Positions 1-5,489 of a stretch of 11,914 bases of DNA are shown here, piece after piece. The DNA is from Planctomycetota bacterium (GTDB lineage Bacteria > Planctomycetota > Planctomycetia > Planctomycetales > Planctomycetaceae): the NCBI GenBank assembly GCA_023429275.1, contig JAEYWB010000927.1:1-11914 (forward strand), in the 5' to 3' direction. The first letter of the stretch is position 1, and each line of letters begins with the position of its first letter. A model generated the notes under the pieces. It was not told where the DNA came from. It searched no databases and saw nothing but the letters and a program-made list of their open reading frames with translations. A program made the translations under genes and the position numbers.

Positions 1-40
1 CACCCACGACTACAAACCACCGACGAAGCGTTTCCAGGAG

Positions 41-150
41 TGACCTTGGATTACTGAGAGTCTCGCTATGGGGCCGCGCGAAAGCTGACCTTGGATTACT
101 GAGAGTCAGCCGCCCGACCCCACGGCGGGTGACCTCGGATTACTGATATC
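41..150. repeat. Three-copy short interspersed repeat, ~45-bp period
   Basis: A core TGACCTTGGATTACTGA occurs at 41-57 and 86-102, and with one change (TTGG to TCGG) at 130-146. Copies 1 and 2 are identical over 22 bp (41-62 and 86-107). Copy 3 diverges after the core. Start-to-start spacing is 45 then 44 bp, and the intervening 22-23 bp do not resemble each other. Read in the frame that gives GTG/CTG-ACC-TTG-GAT-TAC-TGA, each copy ends in a stop codon. The first copy closes a frame that is open from position 1, so it could be a C-terminus running in from the left. More copies may lie outside the window. The family is not recognised. Confidence 0.75.
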
Positions 151-347
151 TGGCCTATCAGCTATCAGCTGGGGACGCACCCAGTGCGCATCTCGGCCTT
201 TTCTCGGTCTATCGGCGCCGGCGTCTTCTCAACCACGATGCCCCGAAGCGGATCGCCCCTGATGTGCTGAACGCGGTTCTTGAGAGCTTCGCGGTTCACC
301 CTGCCGCGACGAGTGGACCTTCAGAAAGTGAGCTTTCGGTGTTGTGA
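147..347 (+). other. Gene-poor stretch with an unassigned open frame
   Basis: No convincing complete gene lies between the left-edge repeats and the beta-barrel remnant. One plus-strand frame is open for about 66 codons from 147 to the TGA at 345-347, containing the stretch VYRRRRLLNHDAPKRIAPDV. It has no good start codon or ribosome-binding site. It uses the same register as the beta-barrel remnant that follows the TGA, but its Arg-rich, non-beta composition does not look like a barrel or passenger domain. It may be a fragment of another broken gene or chance. Confidence 0.25.
155..170. repeat. Short tandem repeat, 7-bp unit
   Basis: CTATCAG is repeated twice head to tail (155-161, 162-168) and followed by a partial CT. 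It lies just after the third interspersed repeat copy. It is too short to assign a function. Confidence 0.5.
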
Positions 348-616
348 CGGGGTGCCGTCTGCTTGCTCGTTGTGCCAGACTTCCATGCCCGCTACGCCTG
401 CGAACTGCTCGACCCCGATCGCCTCGTGACCGCCAACCTTGAGGCGCAGACGGCGGCGGGTTCCTCACGGTCGGCAACCAGCTCGGTCCCATGTTCGGCG
501 TCGGCCTCAATGCGGCCTTCACGCCCCGGTTCGGCGGCTACCTCGGCTACGACACGACGACCGCCGATCGCAGCGTCTCCCACGGTGGCAGCGGCGGACT
601 GCAAATGACGTGGTGA
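348..616 (+). pseudogene. Remnant of an autotransporter-type outer-membrane beta-barrel (C-terminal end)
   Basis: Two adjoining frames together read like the last ~85 residues of an autotransporter beta-barrel. The first (frame of 348, to about 460) gives VVPDFHARYACELLDPDRL and a further strand ending near AAG. The second (frame of 461) continues FLTVGNQLGPMFGVGL, then GGYLGYDTTTADRSVSHGG, and ends in QMTW before TGA at 614-616. Known barrels of this family have a strand of the type 'F-x-V-x-G-x-x-L-G', a 'Y-x-x-Y-D' strand and a C-terminal aromatic residue recognised by the BAM machinery; the final Trp fits. The second frame has a stop at 440-442, so both frames are needed. A single lost base near the CGGCGGCGGG run at 451-460 would join them. 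No passenger or signal peptide is present, so this is a broken remnant. The family call rests on pattern recognition only. Confidence 0.6.
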
Positions 617-644
617 CGGATTGCCGCATCGACTTCCGCATGAC

Positions 645-1589
645 TCAGAACTCCCGTTGACCGCTCGTATAGTATCGCACAGAGATGGAACGCGGGTTGG
701 GCTTGGATACCGTCGGCTTGAAGCGGATGTAGTTGGTGTGTTCTCTAATTCGGTGCATCCAGGGCTGGGCATTGATGGCGGTCAGCATGTCCCCGCCTCC
801 CATGACGTTGGCATGTTCTTCGGGATGATCACCACGGCCGTATGTCTCGTCGGCGCTGCCATCGACCGAACAGACGGGGAGGGGACGGAAGCCCATGCAT
901 TTGATGTGAGGCTGACCCAGGAGATGGCCAACCTCGTGCATGACCGTATAGTGAGAGAGATCTTCGACGTCAAAATTCGTCAGCAGGCCACTATTGGATC
1001 GAAAGACATGGCCGTGCATCTTTTTCAGGACGAAGCTGCCGTCTTTGAAGCTGACCGAGACGTTTTCGGATGGCACTCTCACGACGTTCACAATGGCATG
1101 GGGATTGTCATTTGCCGAGATGAGGGGCCTGATGTAACCCGACGTAACAGTCCGAACGAGTTTCAACCGGAAGAGACAAAGGATGTTCGGGCGAACAATC
1201 CAGACTCCACTCGGATCAAGATAGTCGAATTCCCCGTACTCCTTTGGCGGCATGAGCGTGAAGCGGTAGTTCCACGCTGCCTCAGCGACTTTCTGAAACC
1301 CGGTCGCAAATTTGGCCTTCGACGCATAGTCCCAGTCGATGATGGAAAACCGCGTCTTGTTCCCATCCGTCATAAACCAGTTGGAGCCAACCTGCGTCAT
1401 CCCGTCACTGGCCGATAGGGGATTCGTCGAGTCCCGAAATCGCAACTCGACCTTGAGTTCGATCGTCAGCCATCCGTTCTGATACATGTTCCGGCGATCA
1501 GGCAGCTCGAGTCGCGAGTCGAAGCTGTCATTGTCCCAACCGCGGTTTCCGACGATGATGTCGTCGAACTTGGGAATGTCCTTGTTCAT
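645..1589 (-). CDS. Metzincin-type zinc metalloprotease (leaderless)
   Basis: This 314-residue protein carries an extended zinc-binding motif, HEVGHLLGQPH, at residues 218-228. H218, H222 and H228 would hold zinc and E219 would be the catalytic base. NVMGGG follows at 261-266, where M263 is a good candidate for the metzincin Met-turn. These two elements at ~35-residue spacing define the metzincin fold, so peptide-bond hydrolysis is the likely activity. Residues 1-200 are a mixed beta-rich region with no recognised domain. The N-terminus (MNKDIPKFDD) has no signal peptide or membrane segment, so the protein acts in the cytoplasm or leaves by a non-Sec route. The ATG is preceded by GGAGAG about 10 nt upstream. 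It ends 28 bp from the beta-barrel remnant, tail to tail. The substrate is unknown. A toxin-like role is possible, but no secretion gene or adjacent immunity gene supports it. Confidence 0.85.
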   Translation of the reverse strand: MNKDIPKFDDIIVGNRGWDNDSFDSRLELPDRRNMYQNGWLTIELKVELRFRDSTNPLSASDGMTQVGSNWFMTDGNKTRFSIIDWDYASKAKFATGFQKVAEAAWNYRFTLMPPKEYGEFDYLDPSGVWIVRPNILCLFRLKLVRTVTSGYIRPLISANDNPHAIVNVVRVPSENVSVSFKDGSFVLKKMHGHVFRSNSGLLTNFDVEDLSHYTVMHEVGHLLGQPHIKCMGFRPLPVCSVDGSADETYGRGDHPEEHANVMGGGDMLTAINAQPWMHRIREHTNYIRFKPTVSKPNPRSISVRYYTSGQREF

Positions 1590-1890
1590 AGCGGCTCATC
1601 TCTCCGTGTAAATCGGGGCCAAACGGGTACGAGACGTACGCAAACCGTCGAGATCGCCAGGCTGAGGAACCGGTCCAAGACCGTAGGGCATTCACCGTCG
1701 TTTCGTGGCCAAACGTGGGTCGCGCGGGAATTTGAAGCCGGCTCCCGGAATGAAAGCTGGTCGATTCTCGTCGCGAATTCCGCAGAGTTGCGGGAAATCG
1801 TAGCCAGCAGAGACGCTTCCCGGCAATTACCCCACGTGTCGTGCCCGGCGGCCGCTGGAGAGCGGATCAGGTCACGCCCTGCTCGCGTCA
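1590..1890. other. Intergenic region upstream of the metalloprotease
   Basis: No coding signal is convincing here. Minus-strand reading frames cross it but are rich in Arg, Ser and Pro with no recognisable motif. It presumably contains the promoter of the metalloprotease gene, because the next minus-strand candidate frame ends at 1891. I could not identify a -10/-35 pair with confidence. Confidence 0.4.
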
Positions 1891-2256
1891 CTAGGAGATG
1901 AAAGGATCGCGGAGACGCTCCCTCAACTTCTTGAAGAGCGGATTCTCTTTGGGGATTCGGCGGACCGGAACGTTCGACGCTCGCGCCTGTCCGCGGATCG
2001 TCCAACGTCCATCGACGCCCCGGGACGAAGGGACGAAGGGACGACTTTTCCGCTTGAGTCGGGCCGGCCAAGTTTCGCATTGCAACCGGATTCGTTCGTC
2101 GAACTCCTCCTGCGAGCCCGCGCCCACTTCTTCCTGCGACAAGTCCATGAAGACCCCAAAGGTTCCCTTCCGAACCCGGACGCTCTTCTGCAGTTCGGGC
2201 TCATCTGCCGAGCGTGGAGCGGCCGACGCGGAACTCACGCCGGTCGCCGCGCCCAC
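1891..2256 (-). CDS. Hypothetical protein, possibly a degraded gene
   Basis: This 121-codon frame starts with GTG. It contains sections of protein-like composition, such as VRKGTFGVFMDLSQEEV in the middle and IPKENPLFKKLRERLRDPF near the end. No domain, signal peptide or membrane segment is recognised. There is no obvious Shine-Dalgarno sequence at the GTG. The same register continues upstream of an in-frame TGA (2272-2274) into another open stretch reaching 2502, which may mean the gene is interrupted. A 3 x 8-bp tandem repeat (2022-2045) lies inside the frame and could have shifted it. The plus strand is also open here, but its Ser/Arg-rich product looks like a shadow. I lean weakly to the minus strand. 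Confidence 0.35.
   Translation of the reverse strand: MGAATGVSSASAAPRSADEPELQKSVRVRKGTFGVFMDLSQEEVGAGSQEEFDERIRLQCETWPARLKRKSRPFVPSSRGVDGRWTIRGQARASNVPVRRIPKENPLFKKLRERLRDPFIS
2022..2045. repeat. Tandem 8-bp repeat, three copies
   Basis: The unit GGGACGAA occurs at 2022-2029 and 2030-2037, followed by GGGACGAC at 2038-2045. Because 8 is not a multiple of 3, gain or loss of a unit would shift any reading frame across it, including the candidate minus-strand frame 1891-2256. Confidence 0.75.
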
Positions 2257-2271
2257 TCCGCGCGGAGTCAG

Positions 2272-2502
2272 TCATCCGAATCTGTCGCCACAAGCCTGCC
2301 GGGACAGAGTTGCCCACCGCGGCAGCAGCGGCCGCTTCTGTGTGGCATGCCCTGGAGGCTCTGCGGAAGGGGGCGTGGCAAGCGTCTTTTTGGCGTCCCG
2401 GGTCGGTAGACTCACAGACGAGTGCTCAGAGGACGCCTCGACGGGGGTCCTTTGGCTCGAGATACGAAGGAGCAGAAGTGGCGCACACGCACAACTCACC
2501 AC
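2272..2502 (-). other. Weak open frame upstream of an in-frame TGA
   Basis: This frame is in the same register as 1891-2256 and separated from it by TGA at 2272-2274. It starts at a GTG and begins with a hydrophobic run (SCACAPLLLL), followed by Ser/Thr/Pro-rich sequence. This could be an N-terminal signal-like segment of a gene broken by the TGA, or non-coding sequence. No motif is recognised and no plus-strand alternative is convincing. Confidence 0.2.
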
Positions 2503-2558
2503 GCCCTTTTTACATGCTCCTTCTACTTCGCAACGAGCTCATCGGACAATACGGCGAA

Positions 2559-2750
2559 TCAATGCATCAGCAGCAGGGGAAGCATAATGAACAGCAGGCT
2601 GTTGCAGAGTGCAAGCGCCCACGCAATGAGCGCCATCAACATCGCAATGAGCCGCCAGAGGTCGCGAGATCTCGAACACTCCTTCCGACAGATCGGGCAG
2701 GCCCCCTCACTCGTAGCGATGGCACGTCCACATGTCGGGCAGACAAACAT
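2559..2750 (-). CDS. Small zinc-ribbon membrane protein
   Basis: This is a 63-residue protein. The N-terminal CPTCG (C4, C7) and CPICR (C18, C21) form a short four-cysteine zinc ribbon. A hydrophobic stretch from about residue 33 to 62 (beginning LIAMLMALIAWALAL) forms one long or two short membrane helices, and the protein ends directly after it. The ribbon would face the cytoplasm as a small adaptor or sensor; its partner is unknown. AGGA lies about 9 nt before the ATG. It sits 98 bp downstream of the exchanger gene on the same strand and could be co-transcribed, although the gap is large enough for its own promoter. Such ribbon-plus-helix proteins are widespread and poorly characterised. 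Confidence 0.7.
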   Translation of the reverse strand: MFVCPTCGRAIATSEGACPICRKECSRSRDLWRLIAMLMALIAWALALCNSLLFIMLPLLLMH

Positions 2751-2848
2751 GACTCAGTCCTGTACGCCAGTGGGGATTGCCACCGCGACGAGTTCCGTAC
2801 GGTGCACGCGGACGCCCCGTGGATCCCAGGATGTACTTTTCAGAAGGG

Positions 2849-3865
2849 TCACGATCCTCCACTCCGGTAGATCAGCCACAATGCTCCAAACACAATCGCG
2901 ATAACCAGCGTTGCATCCGGCTCGATCACCCTTCTCCGCCTTTCCGCGTGGTAAAGCTGGCCAAGAACGACGACGAGCGTCGCACCGATGGCCGCGAGGC
3001 AAGTGATAGCATGCGTGCTGGAGACTGCCGCCAGCATCGGACCCGGATGAATTAAGTCCAGAGGCAAGAGCAGGATCATATTGAAGGCATTGCTGCCGAA
3101 GACATTTCCGATCGCCAGATCGAGCGCTCCCATCCGAAGGGCGGCGAGTGAGGCGACCAGTTCAGGAAGAGAAGTGCTGAACGCCACGAGTGTTGTGCCG
3201 ACGAACGTTTTCCCGAGCCCACTCGCATCAGCAATTAGCCCCGCGGCCTCGGCCAGAAAGGGACCGGTGACGACGATGACTGCTGCGGCGACCATAAAGC
3301 CGAGCAGCGAACTACGCCAGGATTGCCGTGCGACTTGTGAATCGTCATGCGCGGCAGCGGTTGCAGCGACCTCCGCTTGCGAGGCCCGCTGGTCGAAATA
3401 AATCAGACGCACACCCATGAGGTATCCGGCGCCGACCAGCCAGAGGCCGTACGAAATTCCCAGCAGCTCTCCCGCCCCAAGGACATGCGGTGTGAGCAGG
3501 GCCACGGCGACGACCGTCGTGAGCGCGGCTCCCACATTGCCGGACAAGGCGTGACGAGCCGCCTGCCGCGAGAGCATCTTTCCCTTCGAGTGAACCGAGA
3601 GATCGAGAAAGGCAAGGATGAGCAGGTTAAAGACGCTGCTTCCGATCAGGTCTCCGAACGCCAGGTCGACCATCCCCTTTCGTACTGCGGAGATGTCGAC
3701 CGACAGCTCCGGGAGAGACGTTGCTCCGGCGAGAAGAATGCTGCCGATGAGCAGTCGACCGAAGCCGGTTCGCTCCGCGATCTCATCGGCGAACTTCGAG
3801 AGGTACGTGCCTGCAACGATGATGATGCCGGCTGCGACGGTGAACTGTATCAAGGCGATTAGCAC
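2849..3865 (-). CDS. CaCA-family cation exchanger (Na+/Ca2+ antiporter-like, YrbG type)
   Basis: This is a 338-residue polytopic membrane protein with about ten helices and the internal duplication of the Ca2+/cation antiporter family. Alpha-repeat 1 is GATSLPELSVD (47-57) with GDLIGSSVFNLL (71-82). Alpha-repeat 2 is STSLPELVASL (230-240) with GNVFGSNAFNM (253-263). The paired Glu residues in the two 'SLPE' motifs are the family's ion-coordinating acids and both are present. A soluble loop of about 30 residues (about 158-186) separates the halves. The expected role is exchange of Ca2+ or a related cation against Na+ or H+ at the inner membrane. The start is GTG, with GGAG six bases upstream. 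It begins 26 bp after the stop of the three-helix membrane protein, so the two are very likely one operon. The length is normal and no key residue is missing; the exact ions cannot be told from sequence. Confidence 0.92.
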   Translation of the reverse strand: MLIALIQFTVAAGIIIVAGTYLSKFADEIAERTGFGRLLIGSILLAGATSLPELSVDISAVRKGMVDLAFGDLIGSSVFNLLILAFLDLSVHSKGKMLSRQAARHALSGNVGAALTTVVAVALLTPHVLGAGELLGISYGLWLVGAGYLMGVRLIYFDQRASQAEVAATAAAHDDSQVARQSWRSSLLGFMVAAAVIVVTGPFLAEAAGLIADASGLGKTFVGTTLVAFSTSLPELVASLAALRMGALDLAIGNVFGSNAFNMILLLPLDLIHPGPMLAAVSSTHAITCLAAIGATLVVVLGQLYHAERRRRVIEPDATLVIAIVFGALWLIYRSGGS

Positions 3866-3891
3866 GTTGAACTCCGACTGCGACCAGGAAA

Positions 3892-4239
3892 TCAGGACGC
3901 ATCCGCGATGGGCGCGGCAATCCCGGAGAGCATCTTCACCGCAATCCAGGCTATGACGCCGACGAGGATCGTGACGATCCCGTATTTCCGGAGTTGATCG
4001 ATCGTGGCCGGCTCACCGGTCGACGTTCGAGGGTCTCCGCCACGGAACTCAATCCAGCGGGCGACGACGAGGCCGGTCAGCACGACGAAGTAGACGACGT
4101 CCGTTGGTGTCAGCCAGCCTCCGCCGCGCTCAGAGGAGAGGAAAAGTAGCAGGACGAGAAACAGCGGGCCGAACAGCATCCAGAAGATGCGGCTCAGGAC
4201 GACCCCGATCGAGGTCGCAGGGGGCATGGGCGCAGACAT
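3892..4239 (-). CDS. Hypothetical three-helix membrane protein
   Basis: The 115-residue product has three predicted membrane helices, at about 12-35, 46-64 and 85-107. A short polar loop (66-84) between helices 2 and 3 is rich in charged and Gly/Thr residues. No family is recognised. The short, regularly spaced hydrophobic segments argue for a real gene, as does its position immediately before the cation exchanger with a 26-bp gap. The pair is probably co-transcribed. The ATG has only a weak GA-rich upstream sequence. It may assist or accompany the exchanger, but nothing in the sequence shows a direct link. Confidence 0.7.
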   Translation of the reverse strand: MSAPMPPATSIGVVLSRIFWMLFGPLFLVLLLFLSSERGGGWLTPTDVVYFVVLTGLVVARWIEFRGGDPRTSTGEPATIDQLRKYGIVTILVGVIAWIAVKMLSGIAAPIADAS

Positions 4240-4537
4240 GGCGTAATCTCGGACTAGGACGCAAAAGAGAGACGGCGCGCTCTGTCCATCCGACGAAGCG
4301 GTCTCGGATCAGAAGCCGACGCATGAAGGGACGCCCTGTGGACGTCACCAACCGCCGCCATTCGAGATGAAAAGCGTCAAATAGAGATCGTGCTCAAACG
4401 ACGGACGAGTCAAGCGATGCTCAGACGCTCAAGGAGAAAACTGCCATTCATCGAGAAAGTGTACGGCTGCGTCGTTGTCTTGTCACGCAGTGAAACGACG
4501 ACACACCCCAGAAACATCCCACGACCACTAATGTTGG
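4240..4537. other. Non-coding stretch upstream of the membrane-protein/exchanger operon
   Basis: No convincing gene. Short frames on both strands exist only because the sequence is partly self-complementary. The region should hold the minus-strand promoter for the operon starting at 4239. A TTGACG-like hexamer occurs on the minus strand at 4375-4380, but I see no good -10 at the right distance, so no promoter is called. It also contains the hairpin at 4465-4508. Confidence 0.4.
4465..4508. repeat. Imperfect hairpin, 16-bp arms
   Basis: The arm 4465-4480 pairs with 4493-4508 across a 12-base loop. Thirteen of 16 positions pair when one G-U is allowed on the plus-strand RNA. It lies 29 bp beyond the minus-strand terminator and has no clear T-run in either direction. 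It could be a backup terminator, an RNA structure or half of a palindromic element. Confidence 0.45.
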
Positions 4538-4602
4538 AAAAAGCGATGGGCTGGGCTGAAGACGCACCTTTCGGAACAGTGTCCTTAGCCCAACCCATCG
4601 CT
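4538..4602 (-). terminator. Rho-independent terminator (minus strand)
   Basis: The arms 4542-4563 and 4581-4602 form a 22-position stem with 19 Watson-Crick pairs, one wobble and two mismatches, around a 17-base loop. On the minus strand the stem is followed directly by a T-run (AAAAA at 4538-4542 on the plus strand). It begins 37 bp after the stop codon of the chaperone-like tail at 4640-4687, the normal position for that gene's terminator. No intact minus-strand gene now feeds it. Confidence 0.75.
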
Positions 4603-4639
4603 CGTGCGGCTGGTCGGGTCCAGGAGATACCCTGGCTGA

Positions 4640-4687
4640 TTACTCCTTCTCGAACTCGGCTTCGATGACGTTGTCGTCCTTCGGAGA
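4640..4687 (-). pseudogene. Fifteen-codon 3' remnant resembling the DnaK C-terminus
   Basis: The minus strand reads SPKDDNVIEAEFEKE followed by TAA. Bacterial Hsp70/DnaK proteins characteristically end in an acidic 'DDVIDAEFEE'-type tail that interacts with co-chaperones and substrates, and this matches closely. Upstream of the Ser codon the sequence switches at once into the GGGTCAGG palindromic element and no further chaperone sequence is seen. With the correctly placed downstream terminator, this looks like the preserved 3' end of a chaperone gene whose body has been removed or displaced. The match is short, so another gene with an acidic tail is possible. Confidence 0.5.
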
Positions 4688-4688
4688 A

Positions 4689-4764
4689 CGGGTCAGGGGG
4701 TCAGGACTCATTGTTGAGGAAATCAAGGAGTCCTGAACCCTGTTTGATTTCTGGTCCTGACCCG
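4689..4764. repeat. REP/MITE-like palindromic element of GGGTCAGGAC units
   Basis: The ~76-bp element is bounded by a perfect 9-bp inverted repeat, CGGGTCAGG at 4689-4697 and CCTGACCCG at 4756-4764. Within it, GGGTCAGGACTC (4698-4709) pairs with GAGTCCTGAACCC (4728-4740, one extra base), and GGGTCAGGAC (4698-4707) also pairs with GTCCTGACCC (4754-4763), so alternative hairpins can form. Tandem or nested units of this sort are typical of REP/BIME elements moved by Tyr-type (RAYT) transposases. No transposase is present here. The element abuts the chaperone-like tail and shares its right arm with the inverted repeat around the next gene. Confidence 0.7.
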
Positions 4765-4856
4765 GCCACCCGATCTTCTGTCTACAAACGAACCTTTGCA
4801 ACGCACGGGACCCTGCTTTCGGCCCGGCCACCCCGCCGCGCACGGTTCGATTCAAC

Positions 4857-4869
4857 TGGCACTGTGCCA
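4857..4869. promoter_or_regulatory. Palindrome upstream of the immunity-like gene (candidate operator)
   Basis: TGGCAC-T-GTGCCA is a perfect 6-bp dyad around one central base, 83 bp before the ATG at 4952. A related TTTGGCACAC occurs at about 4916-4925. Position and symmetry suit a repressor or activator site, but no cognate regulator is visible. Confidence 0.35.
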
Positions 4870-4951
4870 ACTCGACAGCAGCTCTTGGATAACGCCACGG
4901 AAATCGACAATGTGTTTGGCACACGATTCACACCACCGTTAGGAGGGTAGC

Positions 4952-5392
4952 ATGAAGTTCTACAAACTCGATCCCGAAGTTGCGGGTGGATGCGGACCAA
5001 ACACAGCTTTCACAAGAACGCTTGGTAAGCCATTGGTGGTTCACAAGCCACATTATCAATTCGATGGATGGCTCGGCGACGAGTTGTTGGAATGCAGTCC
5101 ATGCTTCATCGTCACGCAAAGGTTGGCTGACGTGTTGGGAAGCCGAGAGTTGTCGGGGTACGAACTAAAACAAGTAGAGATATCAACATCAGGACAATTC
5201 CGAGACTACTATCCCGACCGGCAGCTTCCACAATTTGCATGGCTCGGTATCACGGGCAAAGCGGGGGTGGACGATATTGGCGTGGATGTGGATGGACGAC
5301 TTGTTGTATCCGAAAGTGCATTGGAGGCATTCAAGGCGACGCAATTGGACAATTGCGAAGTGTCTGAATTCGGCGGTGAGGTGAACCTATGA
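4952..5392 (+). CDS. Immunity-protein-like cytoplasmic protein (possible Imm11/DUF1629 relative)
   Basis: This 146-residue soluble protein has no signal peptide or membrane helix. Recognisable stretches are FDGWLGDELLE (37-47), CFIVTQRLADVL (51-62), a YELKQVEIS strand (70-78), LPQFAWLGITG (92-102) and LVVSESALEAF (117-127). The order 'W-L-G-D-x-L-L ... P-x-F-I-V-T-x-R-L ... V-S-E-x-A-L' recalls small proteins annotated as immunity partners of polymorphic toxins (Imm11/DUF1629-like); this is from memory and tentative. AGGAGGG at 4941-4947, four bases before ATG 4952, is a strong ribosome-binding site and fixes the start. No toxin gene is next to it. The gene is visibly AT-richer than its neighbours and enclosed by 13-bp inverted repeats, both consistent with recent acquisition. 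It converges on the kinase gene with a 97-bp gap. Confidence 0.75.
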   Translation: MKFYKLDPEVAGGCGPNTAFTRTLGKPLVVHKPHYQFDGWLGDELLECSPCFIVTQRLADVLGSRELSGYELKQVEISTSGQFRDYYPDRQLPQFAWLGITGKAGVDDIGVDVDGRLVVSESALEAFKATQLDNCEVSEFGGEVNL

Positions 5393-5489
5393 AGGGAGAA
5401 ATCACCGCGGGTCAGGACCAAAGTCCCGTTCCGTTCGGCGGCGAAGTCGACTGAATCGGGTTGAGTGTCAGATGCTAAGCGCCTGAATT

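Larger units (their letters stand above)
4752..5420. mobile_element. Putative cassette bounded by a 13-bp inverted repeat
   Basis: TGGTCCTGACCCG at 4752-4764 has its exact reverse complement at 5408-5420. The two arms lie 643 bp apart and enclose only the immunity-like gene and its upstream region. The left arm is also part of the palindromic element 4689-4764. No transposase or integrase is enclosed and I cannot see a flanking target duplication, so mobilisation in trans is inferred. Alternatively the right arm is an independent solo copy of the same repeat. Confidence 0.4.

Noticed and set aside
41..150. CRISPR array at the left edge
   Set aside because: Only three copies are visible, the conserved core is 17-22 bp, spacers are 22-23 bp and no cas gene is in the window. 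These values fall below normal CRISPR dimensions.
621..1418. 265-codon plus-strand frame over the metalloprotease
   Set aside because: It is the complement of a gene with an intact zinc-protease motif and Met-turn on the minus strand. Its product lacks any recognisable feature.
2214..2870. 218-codon plus-strand frame
   Set aside because: It overlaps the zinc-ribbon protein on the other strand, which has clear CxxC pairs and a membrane helix. The plus-strand product is Arg/His/Pro-rich without motifs.
4390..4668. Short frames on both strands across the hairpins at 4465-4602
   Set aside because: Both strands give similar short peptides because the DNA is self-complementary there. The terminator explains the structure and neither product looks like a protein.
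645..5392. Metalloprotease and immunity-like gene as a toxin-immunity pair
   Set aside because: They are 3.4 kb apart, on opposite strands, separated by unrelated transport genes, and the immunity-like gene sits in its own repeat-bracketed segment. Nothing links them.
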